Counted from the stretch's first letter, positions 45,401-57,485 are shown. The stretch: DNA of 64,000 nucleotides from Malania oleifera (GCF_029873635.1 NC_080425.1:47643678-47707677), one strand, 5' to 3'. The notes: generated from the sequence alone by a model not told the origin. Numbers and translations are program-made.

Positions 45401-46010
45401 GGCGAAGCTGAAAAATGTGCATGAGATTAGAAGTTTCTTAGGTCTTGTAGGGTGCTATCGTTGGTTCGTCAAAGTTTTCTCTAGATTATCAGGCCCTTTA
45501 ACACAACTTACGAGAAAGAATAGTAAGTTTGAGTGGATTGGGGAATACGAGCAGAGCTTTTAGGGATTTAAGTAATGGTTAGTCATGGCCCCAGTGTTGA
45601 CCATTCCATCACGGGATGATGGTTATGTGATCTACAGTGATGCGTCCTAGAAGGGACTTGGGTGTGTTTTGATGCAACAAGGAAAAATTATTGTGTATGC
45701 TTCTTGCCAACTTAAGGAGTATGAGAAGAACTATCTTACACATGACTTGGACCTGGCAGCAGTGGTGTTTGCACTAAAGATCTGGCGACACAACCTATGC
45801 GGTGAAAAGTGTGAGATCTTTACTGATCATAAGAGTCTTAAATACTTCTTCACCCAGAAGGAGTTGAATATGAGGCAATGCAAGTGGCTTGAATTGATAA
45901 AGGACTATAACTATACCATTACTTACCACCCAGGAAAAGCTAACGTGGTAGCTGATGCTTTGAGTTGTAAGTCAATAGGTGCATCAGTTTCAGCGATTGT
46001 TGTATAGCAT
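45401..46010 (+). pseudogene. Tekay RNase H
   Basis: Tether HEIRSFLGLVGCYRWFVK near 45420 in another frame, then YVIYSDAS, a stop where Leu/Lys is usual, and the open stretch 45669-46007: [83 protein letters not shown]. Confidence 0.9.
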
Positions 46011-47197
46011 CATATTAGAATGGACCTGGAGAGGTTGAGGGTAGAATTAGTGGATGGGGATCCACAGGAGATCATGGCCAATTTGATCATTCAGCCAACC
46101 TTACGGAGAAAATTAAAGCTGCTCAGATGAGAGATGCGGAGTTGATGGAAATTGTGGAGAAAGTACAGAGTAATCCATGGATGGACTTTAATGTTTCTGA
46201 GGATGGATTTCTCATATTTCAAGCCAGGTTGTGTGTTTCTGATGATGCGAATATTAAGAGTACAATTCTGGAGGAAGCTCATCGCTCTCTCTATACTGTT
46301 CATCCAGGGAGCACAAAGATGTATAGAGATCTGCAAGAATCAATCCAATGAAGTAACATGAAGAAGGAGATTGCCAGATTTGTAAAGCACTGCTTGACAT
46401 GTATGCATGTTAAAGCAGACACCAAAGGCCAGGGGGACCACCTCAACCACTTGATATCCCTAAGTGGAAGTGGGCACATATCTCGATGGACTTTGTATCA
46501 AGGTTGCCTTCGGCTGACGAAGATTGCACACTTTGTTCCAATCAGAGTCAATTACTCCATGAATGGGCTGGCAGAGCTTTATGTATAAGAGATAGTATGG
46601 CTTCATGGTGTCCCGGTTTCTATAGTTTCAGATCAGGATCCACGGTTCACCTCTCATTTCTGGAAGAGTTTGAAGGATGCCTTGGGATCTCAACTCACCT
46701 TTAGTACTGCGTTTCACCTGCAGATGGATGGGTAGTCCGAGAGGACCATTCAGATTCTAGAGAATATGTTGTGGGTGTGCATACTGGACTTCTATGGTAG
46801 TTGGATTAGATATCAGCTGTTAGTTGAGTTCGCATATAATAATAATTATCAGGCCAGTATTGAGATGGCACCATATAAGGCTTTGTATGGTTTTCAGTGC
46901 CGATCTCTGTTGTACTGGGATTAGGTAGGCGAGCGACAAATTCTGGGGCCATAATTAGTTCAACAAACCTCTGCAAAGGTTGAGCTTATCAGGAATAGGA
47001 TAAAAGCAGCATAGAGTCGGCAAAAGAGTTACGTAGATACTCGCCAACGGGAGCTAGAGTTTGAGATCAGGGATATGATATTCTTGAGGATTGCTCCAAT
47101 GAAGGGAGTGATAAGGTTCGGAAAGAAAGGCAAGCTAAGCCCTCAGTACATTGGGTCATTTGAGATCCTGTAAAAAATTGGTCTAGTTGCCTATTAA
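46011..47197 (+). pseudogene. Tekay integrase
   Basis: HHCC part at 46265-46410: HRSLYTVHPGSTKMYRDL and FVKHCLTCMHVKAD. The core is readable to about 46990 with FVPIRVNYSMNGLAELYV, a stop, [33 protein letters not shown], a stop, SERTIQILENML, VEFAYNNNYQASI and MAPYKALYG. The second catalytic Asp (SDQDPRF) and the final Glu (SERTIQ) are present. At least seven stops, several at positions where relatives have Gln. Confidence 0.85.
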
Positions 47198-47473
47198 GTG
47201 GCATTAGCCCCAACATTGTCTAGAGTTCATAACGTCTTCCACGTATCAGTGCTAAGGAAGTATGTGTCAAATCCTTCACACGTGATAAGCTATAAATCCT
47301 TAGAGATCGGGGATGTTTTGGCTTATAAGGAGGTACCAGTTCAGATTTTGGATCGGAAAATATTGGAACTGTGTACTGAGGAAATATCATTAATGAAAGT
47401 GTTGTGGTGGAATCATGCAATAAAGGAGGCTTCTTGGGAGTTAGAGACAGAAATACCTCCGAAATACCCCTAG
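47198..47473 (+). pseudogene. Chromodomain at the integrase C-terminus
   Basis: Reads VHNVFHVSVLRKYVSNPSHVI, YKEVPVQILDRKILELCTEEI, VLWWNHAIKEASWELETEI. Closely resembles the chromodomain at 33589-33840 and places the element in the Tekay/Del clade. Confidence 0.85.
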
Positions 47474-47800
47474 CTTTCCAGAGAGGATCAGTCTTAGATA
47501 GAGCAATACGGTTACATAGGTAAGTGGTAGTTTTATTTGCAGGTCATGTAAGGAAGGTGTGTTAGTTTATCAGTTGTTTAAAGTTTTAGTATATGGATGG
47601 TCTCTAGGAGAGTTGGGTATGGTATTGTAACCTCTCGAGACATTATGTATAATCACGGTATTCTTCTGCCATAAGTGAGGGTAGTTAATAAATTTGGGAC
47701 GGGGCCGCCATGTGGGTGGCTACCGACTCTTCTGTAAAGAGGGGTCATGAGTCAAGATGTGTTCAGTCGTAGTTAGCAAATTCGAGGATGAAATTATTAT

Positions 47801-47812
47801 AAGGAGGGTAGA
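47801..47812 (+). other. Polypurine tract of the GTTAG Tekay element
   Basis: AAGGAGGGTAGA directly before the right LTR at 47814. Confidence 0.8.
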
Positions 47813-47813
47813 T

Positions 47814-49842
47814 TGTAGGAACTCAAACTCGAAAAATAAAAGAAAATATGTATAAAAGGGAGAAATAAGGAAAAATAAAGGAAAATAAAAGAAAAGGAAG
47901 GAGTTGGGTTTGGCAGGGATGGTAACCGTCGACGATTTCAAAAAGCAGGAGAAAAAATGTTGCCGATTTTGGGGCAACTAGGCGAGTGAACTATAAAACT
48001 GAAGACGATTTTGTGAATACAAGGAAAACCGTCGACGGTTTTCCTCTGAGTTGCCCACCTATAAATATAAGTGAGCTCATCTTTTCTTGGAAATTTCAAA
48101 TTTCTTTCTTTTTAGGCTTTACTAGGGTTTCAGGATTTCTTTTTTAAAAGGCTCCTACAGGTTCTCTCCTACTCTCAAATCACTCTCTCTCTTACTGGCT
48201 CGTAGGATCTTGAGTTTCTACAGGTTCGAAAAGCTAGGGTTTTGGTCTTTTCATCCGTTTCGATTTCTTTTTCAGAAACATGTAAGGGGATTATGTTAAG
48301 TCAGTTTTTTAATGAGTTTGAATCGATGGAAATGTATTTTGGGTATGTATATTTATGTTTTCAATTGTTACTTCGAAAATTGACCATTCAAAATTGGCCT
48401 TTTCAAACCTAGGATATACGATATGATATTTTAAGTAAAAATGAGTGGTGGGAATTTTGGTTTTATCTTCTAAACCGACCACACTATGTTTTCTTAGTTG
48501 TCTATGGGCTATGTTTCGATTATTGAAATTTTGTGTGGTAGGTGAATGATATGTAAGTACTATTTTATAACCAAATTTGGGAATGTTTGTGAAATACTAG
48601 AATTGTTGGTGAAAACACAAGGATTTGATATGACGGCCGCGAGGGCTTGGATTTGATATTATTGTATAACCGAGTTTGTAAATGTTTGTGAAATACTAGA
48701 ACTGTTTGTGAAAACACAGGGAGTTGTATATGACAGTCGTAAGGGCCAGGATTATGTTTAGTGGCTATGAGCCGAGTTTTATATGACGACCACAAGGGTC
48801 GGGATTATGTTTAGCGGCTATGAGTCGAGATGTATATGATGGTCCGGGGCTAAGTTTTATAATATGACAGATTTTATAAGAAATGAGGTTGAAATACAAT
48901 TTTTATTACTTAAATTGCATGATATGCTCTAAGAACTATGAGGATCAGTTATGTTATAAGCGCGGAACTATTGCTAGATATTCAGTATTTGGCCATGTGC
49001 ACCCACACTGTTCTGCTTAGAAGAGTAGGGTGCTCTCAGCCGATTAGCCTCAGTCGAGGGTGTACCTTCCATGGAAGTCCGGACCAGAAAGTGGTAAGGT
49101 AATGAAACCCGCAAGCAAGTTGCGGATGCCAGCGTAGTCAGATTTAGATGCTGATGTACGTTTTGACTTATTTTGGGTTGATCCCCTAGGGCTAAGTCAG
49201 CCTTCGGGCCGCACAACCCGTACTATGGGGGAAGTAAACGGTGTTTAGTCCCAAGGAATGCCTTTTATGCATATCTATAGATTTATGTAAATGATGTTAC
49301 TTATTTACTAAACTTTTTACACTATGGTAACGAGATGAGTATTTTCAACCATGTAAAGTGAGTACAATGTAAAATAATTATTTTCGGTTAAATGAAGGAT
49401 GGATGTTTTTAGTAAACACTAAATACATGTTGACCACACACTGATGTTAACTTAATTTTCCTTACTGAGAAGTGTCTCACCCCAATATACAAATTATCTT
49501 TTCAGGGCCATCTCGAGGTCGAGTTTAGCGAACTCCGAGGTGGGTTGATAGCCAGTTAGTTTTTGTGAGTGTCAGTAAGAACTTTTCTGTATCTAAGTTG
49601 GGTTTGAAGCCCTGAGTATGTATTGTGGGTGTATGGACTGAATTAGTTTTGGTATTGTATTACGATTTGTATTGTGAGCATTGGGAGACTCTGATGTATA
49701 TTAGTAACATAGAACTCTGGTAATGGGTTATGGAGACTATTTTGTTTATTTCCGTTGCATTTATACTATTGATTATGGTATCGGGTACACAAACATCACT
49801 AAAGTAACACCTCGGGTCCACGTGGCGGGTCGGGGCATTACA
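47814..49842 (+). mobile_element. 3' LTR of the GTTAG Tekay element
   Basis: TGTAGGAACTCAAACTC to GGGTCGGGGCATTACA. It contains AACCGTCGACGATTTC (47924) and a perfect 22-bp palindrome at 48023-48044 (core AAAACCGTCGACGGTTTT) 15 bp before TATAAATA (48060). Confidence 0.95.
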
Positions 49843-49847
49843 GTTAG

Positions 49848-50691
49848 ACTAATATCTGCTAACCATGCCTATGACAGAACAAATTTCAGGTATAATGCAA
49901 AGCATAGCATACGTGAGGCTTCCTACTATTGATGCATAAGCAACTTCCTTCATGTTCTCTACCTCAATCGATATTTTAGGACACTAATCCTTAGATAGAG
50001 AGATTCCATGTCTGAAAGGGAGTAACCCTTTCCTAAAATCCCGCATGCTAATAAGTAGCTTGTGATAAGTCCAACATCCTTTACTTGCGATCTTGCAAAA
50101 CCTTGATCCTAAGGATGTGATCGACTTCTCCCAAGTCCTTTATGTCAAACTGTCTGGATAACCATACCCTAACCGAAGATAATGCCCCCACATCGTTTTC
50201 GATGAGTAAGATATCATCCACATATAGCACCAAGAATAACACCACATTTCCATCATGCTTTTTGTATACACATGACTCATTAGGGCATTGATCAAAACCA
50301 TAAGATTTAATGGCTTGATCAAAATGGATGTTCCAAGACCTATATGTATGTGTAAGTCCATAAATGGACTTCTTAAGCTTGCATAACATGTGTTGTTGAC
50401 CTACGACTGCAAAACATTTGGTTGCACCATATAAATGCACTTATCAATACTTCCATTAAGGAAAGTTGTCTTGACATCCATTTGCCAAATTTCATAGTCA
50501 AAATGAGCTACAATGGATAAGTGAATCCTGATAGACTTTAGCATGACTATCGGCGAGAAAGTTTCCTCATAGTCGATTCCCTCTTTCTGAGTAAACCCTT
50601 TCGCAACAAGCCTAGCCTTGAAGGTTTCCACCCTCTCATCTGCTCCTTTCTTATTCTTATAGATCCACTTGCATCTAATGAATTTTATCAC
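49848..50691 (-). pseudogene. Ty1/copia reverse transcriptase of host copia
   Basis: 50691-50401: RCKWIYKNKKGADERVETFKARLVAKGFTQKEGIDYEETFSPIVMLKSIR and MDVKTTFLNGSIDK (usual MDVKTAFLNG). 50440-50081, in another frame: MLCKLKKSIYGLTHTYRSW, the intact catalytic LVLYVDDILLIEND, and LSRQFDIKDLGEVDHILRIK. 50080-49848 is the degenerate end of RT with M-V-S-R-Y, where the GTTAG element inserted. The frameshift near 50420 and stops make it inactive. Confidence 0.9.
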
Positions 50692-51174
50692 TTCGGGTGG
50701 CTTTACAAGAACCTAGACTTGATTAGAGTACATGGACTCCATCTCTGATTTCATAGCCTTCTGCCATAGTTCTGCATCTTTATCTTGAAGTGCTTCACAA
50801 TAGTTTCTGGGTTCGGTATCCAGTTCATCAGGGATCCTGTCATAAGACTTTCCCAAGAACATATACTGATCAGGCTAGTGTACAACCCTCCTACTACGAT
50901 GAGGCACATTTTGCTATGTTGATCTTGATCCTTGTGCACCATCATTCTGCCCTGGTTGTACAACCAACGTATTGATGGTAGCTACATGTGATGGGTCAGA
51001 CTCAGCTCGAATTACAACATTCCTCCCACTACGACGAGGCAATCAAATGTCAATAACTCTGTCTTGTGGTGGTTCTTCTTGCACTATTGGTATAGCTAGT
51101 ATATCTCCTCTCAACTCTTCTAGAACAATCCTATTTCTGGTTTTGTGGTTCATTACATAGTCATCTTTTCAGAA

Positions 51175-52083
51175 TCAGGCATTGGTGCTAACAATGACCT
51201 TCTGATCCTTAGGATAATAAAATAAACCACCTTTCGTTCCTCTAGGATAGCTAACAAATAAACAAACATCTGTCCTTGATTCCAACTTACTTGTTTTCCC
51301 TTTTAGCATGTGTGTTGGACTATGCCATATTCGAACATGCCGCAGACTATGTTTGAGTCCAGTCCACAATTCTGTGGATGTGGCAGGTACTGACTTAGAT
51401 GGAACTAGGTTCAGAATATAGGTTGTTGTTTCTAGTGTGTGCCCCCAAAATGAATTAGGAAAATCTAAATAACTCATCATAGATCTGACAATGTCCATAA
51501 GAGTCCTATTCCTTCTTTTTGCTACACCATTCTGTTGTGGCATACCAAGTGCAAACAATTGGGATCCAATTCCCTTCTTTGATAAGTAATCAACAAATTC
51601 TCCTAAGAGGAACTCGCCACCACAATCAGATCGTAGTTTCTTGATACATTTACCCTGATGCTTCTCCGTTTCTTCCTTAAATACCTTGAATTTCTCAAAG
51701 CATCCAGACTTACAGTACATCAAATAAATGTACCCATACCTTGAGTAATCATCAATGAAAGTAATGAAATATTCAAATCCGCCCCTAGCCTGGATATTCA
51801 TGGGGCCACACAAATGAGAGTGAACCAATTCTAATGTCTTTTTTGCTCTATAGCCCTTGGCTGAAAAGGGCCGCTTGGTCATCTTACCTTTTAAGCAGGA
51901 TTCACAGACTAGTAGTGCCTCCACTTCTAATGAACCTGATGGTCCATTCTGAGCCAGCCTTGAAATCCATCTCAGATTAATATGACCTAGGTCTAAGTGC
52001 CAAAGATAAGTTTGGTTCAATTCAAAAGGTTTATTTCTCTTATATGGTAGTTTATCAGTGTTATTCAATTCATTTAGTTGCAC
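51175..52083 (-). pseudogene. Ty1/copia integrase with two lost catalytic residues
   Basis: A 302-codon open frame, the longest coding stretch in the window. Residues about 25-70: zinc-binding region (YLWHLDLGHINLRWISRL, CESCLKGKMTKRPF). The core follows: ELVHSHLCGPMNIQARGGFEYFITFIDDYSRYGYIYLM, LRSDCGGEFL, MPQQNGVAKRRNRTLMD. In active copia integrases the D-D-E triad is the D of HSD(L/V)CGP, the D of LRSDNGGE and the E of NGVAERRNRT. Here they are H, D and K, so the enzyme should be dead despite the long open frame. The frame ends in the linker toward RT (FVSYPRGTKGGLFY). Confidence 0.92.
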
Positions 52084-52107
52084 TATAGGAGAAACATGAT
52101 TAATAAT

Positions 52108-52455
52108 TTAAAGACCATCCACCAATGTACCATAACAGATAAAACATTTATTTAACTTAATAACAATTGAGTTATTAAAATAAACAGAATATTCGTGATC
52201 AACTAACTTTGAAACTGAGATCAAATTCCTTCTAATGGAATGTACATAAAGAGAGTCTTTCAATATTAAAATCCTTTCTTTGCCAAAAGAAATATGAATA
52301 TCTCCTACTGCAACTACTGACTCTCTCGTGCCATCTCCCAGAAATACGTAAATCTCCTTATCACTTAGCTGGCAGGTTTGCTGGAACCCCTGCAAAGAAT
52401 TGCAGATATAATTAGTGGCTCTCATATCTACACACCAAGTACTAGTAGATATCAC
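52108..52455 (-). pseudogene. Ty1/copia protease, active site altered
   Basis: Reads TWCVDMRATNYICNSLQGFQ, IYVFLGDGTRESVVAVGDI, LYVHSIRRNLISVSKL and CFICYGTLVDGL. The motif normally D-S/T-G-A-T(N/S) is D-M-R-A-T-N: the Asp stays but the next two residues are changed. A stop at 52108 separates it from integrase. Confidence 0.88.
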
Positions 52456-52519
52456 TACTAAATACGTTTCAAATACTAGTGAATGAGATATACCTTTGTT
52501 GTTCTGTTTAGCGAGATAA

Positions 52520-53304
52520 ACTAGACATTGTGATTTCCAGTGCCCTGGCTACTTGTAGTGAAAACACTTGCCCTTATTCTTTTTCACTCCATCTTGTGGC
52601 GCACGTACTACTAGAGGAGCTCCCTGTGGTTTCTGAACCTTTTTCTGCTTTTTTTAGCCTTTTGGCCTAGAAGAAGAACCTTTCTCAATCACAAGAGCAA
52701 TAGTTAGCTTCTTGTTGAGGCCCTCAGTTGCTTAAAGCTCTTTAAGTAGTTATGCTAATGAGTAAGAGAGTTTATTCATGTTGTAGTTCAGGAAAAACGG
52801 CTTAAAAGAGTCAGGCAGCGACTGGAGAACGATATCAACCTGGGTTTCCCCATCAATTTCAGCTCTAAGGATCTCTAACTCATTGAGAAGTCTAATCATC
52901 TTCACAACATGATCCTTTACTGGAGTCCCTTCTGCCATAGTAGTATTCATAAGTTCCTTCATAGCAATCTTCTTAGCAGCATGATTTTGATCCCCAAACA
53001 TTTCTTTGAGGTTCAGCATTATATCATAGGCAAAAGGCATAGACTGATACTGATGTTGTAGAACATTCGACATAGATGCCAAAAAGTAACACCACGCCAT
53101 CTCATCAGCCTTAATCCTTTTTTGGTAAGCCCGAGTTTCCTCATCGGTTGCCCCTTCACTGGGTTTCTGTGAACCTACCTCTACGAGCATATACTTGTAC
53201 TCTTCTATAGTCAGTACAATATCCAAGTTCCTTTTCCAATCAATGTAATTAGGTCCAACCAGTTTGTTTTCTTTGAGAATAACAACTAAGGGATTGAAAG
53301 CCAT
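52520..53304 (-). pseudogene. Ty1/copia gag
   Basis: Starts MAFNPLVVILKENKLVGPNY at 53304. Capsid (UBN2-type) motifs: YIDWKRNLDIVL, ADEMAWCYFLASMSNVLQHQYQ, AYDIMLNLKEMFGDQN, VKDHVVKMIRLLNELEILRAEIDGETQVDIVLQSLPDSF. The open frame ends at 52750. The nucleocapsid remains as CFHYK-stop-PGHWKSQC at about 52572-52530, where the second Cys of CCHC is Tyr. Confidence 0.9.
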
Positions 53305-53956
53305 TTTAATTTTGAGAATCACATATTATAACAAAATATGATGAGCAATAATAAAATTTTAATTTAATTAAAAGAATATGGTTCCCTCTATCAATATTTT
53401 CTTTTAAAGAATCTGTTAACAACCTAGCACACTGTGAGTAGTATACATCGATGGTAGGTCGTTTACTATTCAACATTTGTGTAGACAAGTAAGGATCTAT
53501 TAATTTTACTATCTAGGCAAGTAACTATGCCAACCAAAATTAAACTACTGACTTAGCTTTGGTCATATAAACAATAGCTGTGACTCAAATCATGAGGGTA
53601 CTATTATTCATAGCTAAGGGTATATCATCACATAATACTAGACCTATTGTCCTGCAGTGAATCCCCAGATGGAGAGGTGACCCAATACAAACAATTACTA
53701 GAGTTTATACTTGGTGAGTTTGTAATTAATTCTATCCAATGGGGAGGAAGATACTAATATCATCACATAAAATTAATTACTTCACCTATAAACTAGTGAT
53801 GGAGACCATGGGATTTCTATGCAATAAATTCCCTCACCCACTTAGTTATTTAATTCACGAGTGATGCAAACACGCGTTTAACATTCAAATAAATTTAATA
53901 TTCCAATATTGGTAACTAAATTACATGCAACAAATAAAATTCCAAATTCCCTTAAT

Positions 53957-53995
<39 letters not shown>

Positions 53996-54741
53996 GTTGT
54001 ATTATAACTTGGGAATTAATTTTAGTCTCTAGTTGCACATGCATAAACAACATTGAAATTTTAAATTTTACATGCTAATGACATAACACAAAAACAACAA
54101 ACATGCCAAGTAAGCATATACAAACAAGAAATATGATATAATAAATATCCAGTTATTATGGTCAAGCAGCTTGCATCATAACACCGTGAATCCTTGTTTG
54201 CCATTACGCAGTGCCAGGGTTTGGCGAGGCACTGCCCTCGGCAAGGTTCGACCTATCCGGTTAGGTCGCACAAGTCCAGGTAAATTTAAATTCAAATTCA
54301 ATTTCAATTTCAATTTCAAAAAGGAACGAAAAACCGCATCACTGTTCTAGGGTTTTTCCTATTTTTCGCTAGTGCTATGCACACACTGCAACTATGCCTC
54401 CTTCTCAGATGAAGTTGCATTAGATTACAAAATCCTATGCCTCCATAACTAAAGTTCACATGCTACGAATCTTTTAATAAACAATTGCAATCACAAAACA
54501 TACATTCGTGTGATGAAGCTGCATCAAATTACAAAATCCTATGCCTTTATAACCGAAGTTCACATGCTATGAATCTTGTAATAAACAATCACGATCACAA
54601 AACATACATTTGTGTGACCATAATTTCTGGGCAAAATGCTGCAAAACAGAGGTTAGTGCATACACATGTTCTACCCTAAGCATGCATTGATTCTATTTTC
54701 GAAGAACATGGTATTATTATTCGTATACAGTATCAACTAAG
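53305..54741 (-). other. Long leader of host copia
   Basis: About 1.4 kb between PBS and gag without coding motifs, unusually long for copia. It holds a (TA)n tract (about 53961-53989) and a 104-bp tandem duplication (54425-54620). Confidence 0.6.
54425..54632. repeat. 104-bp tandem duplication in the copia leader
   Basis: TTACAAAATCCTATGCC at 54425 and 54529; both copies continue through AAGTTCACATGCTA(C/T)GAATCTT, AATAAACAAT and CACAAAACATACATT(C/T)GTGTGA. Confidence 0.9.
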
Positions 54742-54753
54742 GCTTTGATACCA
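54742..54753 (-). other. Primer-binding site of host copia
   Basis: The minus strand reads TGGTATCAAAGC, an initiator Met tRNA variant, 2 bp from the LTR at 54756. Confidence 0.9.
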
Positions 54754-54755
54754 AC

Positions 54756-55002
54756 TGAAGGGACTTGCGGAATAGCCCTAAGATCTAGCTATAGCGCATA
54801 CGGATAACCAAAAAAAATTAATCAGATCATGCAATCCCTAATTACGTGATTAGGATTATACCTACGAGATCTTTCTGGTTTGATACCGAATCTGCAAGTA
54901 TTAAAATGAGCTCTTGAAAACAATCGAGAATCTTCTACTATATTCCTTGAACAAGCTTTGTCCCCTGAGAGAGTGGGCTCATAAGCAGCTGCTAGGGTTT
55001 TC
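54756..55002 (-). mobile_element. 5' LTR of host copia, part 1
   Basis: Plus strand TGAAGGGACTTGCGG to GCTAGGGTTTTC, matching 30959-31200. The final TTTTC is the target duplication of the Sirevirus-like element. Confidence 0.9.
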
Positions 55003-56975
55003 TGTTGGAATTGGTGTATTCCCAATATGGGTGAATTGGGTATTTAAAAATTTATGTCTAAGTTAAACCAAATGACAGTAGTATTTCCCAACCTATGAAC
55101 TTTCTATGCAATCCTAGTCACACTGATAATTACCTGAGCAAGTATTTAAAAAATTAAGGCAGTCTCAGTATTTCCCAAGCATTCAAAGAAAATGAAATAT
55201 AAACAAATAGATATGAAAAATTAAATAGTTCGGGAAAGAGAATAACACATGATATGTTATCGGGGTTCGGCCAACTGTGCCTACGTCCTCACCTCGACTC
55301 ACAAGCCCAATGATTACCACTAATGCTCACTTAACGGATGGAGCACCACCGTTTACAACACTAGGTCAAATTATAAGGGTAGACCTCAACCTTTACAACC
55401 TGATCCTTATGAGATAGATCAACACCCCCTCAGGCCTTGCTTGGAATACAACAGATGATAACAACTTTTGCGTACAATTCAAATGCTTCTATGCACGCAA
55501 ATATGTACCACTATGCACAATACAACCAATGCACTTACAGATGATAAGGAATTAATGCTCAAGTGAGATTTCGTTAACAAATGTGTTAACTCTCAACAAT
55601 ATGTATGTCAATATGTGTATGTGAGAGTGAGACCTTTGATTCAAGATAATGTATTCGCAATTTAAATATTTAAAGCATCTCCAGAACCCTAATCAAATAT
55701 CTCAAAAAATATTTTCCAAGTATCACACACAATGGATGTTAGGGTTTAAACTTGCTAAAGATGATTTTATCAAAACAAAAAGTAAGCTTATGAAACTTGC
55801 AATAAGGATGGAAGTTCTTAAGCCAATGAAGAGTTTTTTCTCAATCTAATATTTATAAATAAAATACAATGGGAAAAACTTTAAGATACTCTCCAAAATC
55901 AACAATCAACAAATGCAAGTATGGGAGAGTTGTTAGCTTGCAAAGAGAATGAATGAATACCTACAAAAAATAATCTCTCTCAAAGATATGTAATTAAATG
56001 AGTATAAGAAAGATATTTTGCAATGTGCTTGTGAAAACAAAATGGGAGTTTGAAAGGTTTAGCACAATAAATTCTCAGAGAAAAATTTTGCTAATCTTAT
56101 GTTAATTACGACAAATGAGGAGGTATATATAGATTTGGGCACAAATATAACCATTGCGGACATCAAGCGTATTTTGACATTTATTTAATTGAGTTTAATA
56201 AAAATTAATCCTGATTTACTACGGTAAAAATTTTACCAACCTGAGAGGTTCAGTCGACCATATTATTGTGTTCAGTCGACCGTGGCCATTTTGAACTAGA
56301 GATTTAGTTAACTGTCTCAAGGCAATTTCGAACCCTTCAAGGTTCAGTTGACCAAGGTAGGTTCAGCTGACCATTTTCTAAGGTTTGGTCGACCAATTCA
56401 GTTTTGAACTAATGGTCCGATCGACCAAGTTGTTGGAGGTCAGCCACGTATCAGTTCGGTCAACCGTGGAAGGCATGTTCATTTTAGAATGGTCGACCGT
56501 GAAGTCAAAATGTTGACTTTGGTAAATTCGGTCGACTGAAGCTTCTATATAGCTTCGGGTTTGGTCGACCGAGACCACTTAAAATGTGCATTTAAGTCCT
56601 ATTTTGGTCTCAGTATTTCATCAACCCAGTGTAATTAAGCATAAGGCATTTTAGGTTATGTGGGTGATGATTCCTATGGTCATTCTAAGGCCTCTTGAGC
56701 ATATACACCCTATCATGCATGACATGCAAATATTACAGACCATTATTACAAACCCAAAAACTAAAAGCAATTACAATAAAACCAAATGTCTTTAGTCTCC
56801 TTCCTCTTCATTTTATAGAGTATGCCATGTGTATGTGTATTATCCCTCTTAGCTTCTATTCTCCCTGTCCTTTATGTGTGATCTCAATTATGGACCTATT
56901 CACATGCTAAATACACACATAAGTTCACTATGTTTCGTTAGCATCAAAACAGAGATCATACTCAAAAAGTCAACA
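55003..56975 (-). mobile_element. 3' LTR of the Sirevirus-like element
   Basis: Contains an array of GGTCGACC-type motifs at 56248-56574, directly upstream (minus sense) of CTATATATA at 56124-56132. Other short open frames are not conserved with the second LTR. Confidence 0.9.
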
Positions 56976-57485
56976 ATCTCCCCATTTTTTATGATGACAA
57001 ACACACATGAGCAAAATGGGTTCAGCCTGAAAAGGCTCCCCTTGAGAATATGCATATCATTAAGGTAATCGGTAATCAATGATTTAGTTTAGGCATATTC
57101 AGAAAAATAATACATAAGACATTTCAAAATCATTTGCATTTAGTCTTAGTAGTCAGATACAAGCACTCATGCATTTTTCTCAATAAAACCTCTCCCCCTT
57201 TTGGCATCAGCAAAAGGGTTAAACTAAGAAGAATATGTGATGGTTGTAAAAGAATTCTTAGCATGAGAATGATAGTCCCCTTTTTGAAGGTTGTTCATTT
57301 TTCTTAAATGGGTTCTCTCCCTTTTTGATTCAATATTTTGAATATATAACTCCCCCTTTGATTTTAGAAGATTGGGTATAGCAATTTGGCACACATAAGC
57401 AAGAAACAAAGAGTATAGTTAATGTTTGACAATTTCTTGCAAAATAAAACTGTAAATATATATAAATATTTATATGTGAGAGTTA
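56976..57485 (-). other. Remaining 3' internal region with multiple polypurine tracts
   Basis: The minus strand carries G/A tracts at 56976-56984 (TGGGGAGAT, the primer next to the LTR), 57035-57042 (AAGGGGAG), 57190-57200 (AAGGGGGAGA), 57275-57285, 57313-57325 and 57349-57358 (AAAGGGGGA). Repeated polypurine tracts before the 3' LTR are a reported trait of Sireviruses. No coding motif remains. Confidence 0.75.

Larger units (their letters stand above)
41916..49842 (+). mobile_element. Tekay chromovirus lacking gag, TSD GTTAG
   Basis: Left LTR 41916-43951 (2036 bp), right LTR 47814-49842 (2029 bp), TGTAGGAAC(C/T)C...TTACA. GTTAG stands at 41911-41915 and 49843-49847. The flanks join to continuous copia coding sequence. 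The internal region is only 3.86 kb: about 400 bp of leader, then the end of protease, RT, RNase H, integrase and chromodomain. Gag and the protease active site are missing. Many stops; it could only have moved with proteins from other copies, or was damaged after insertion. Confidence 0.95.
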
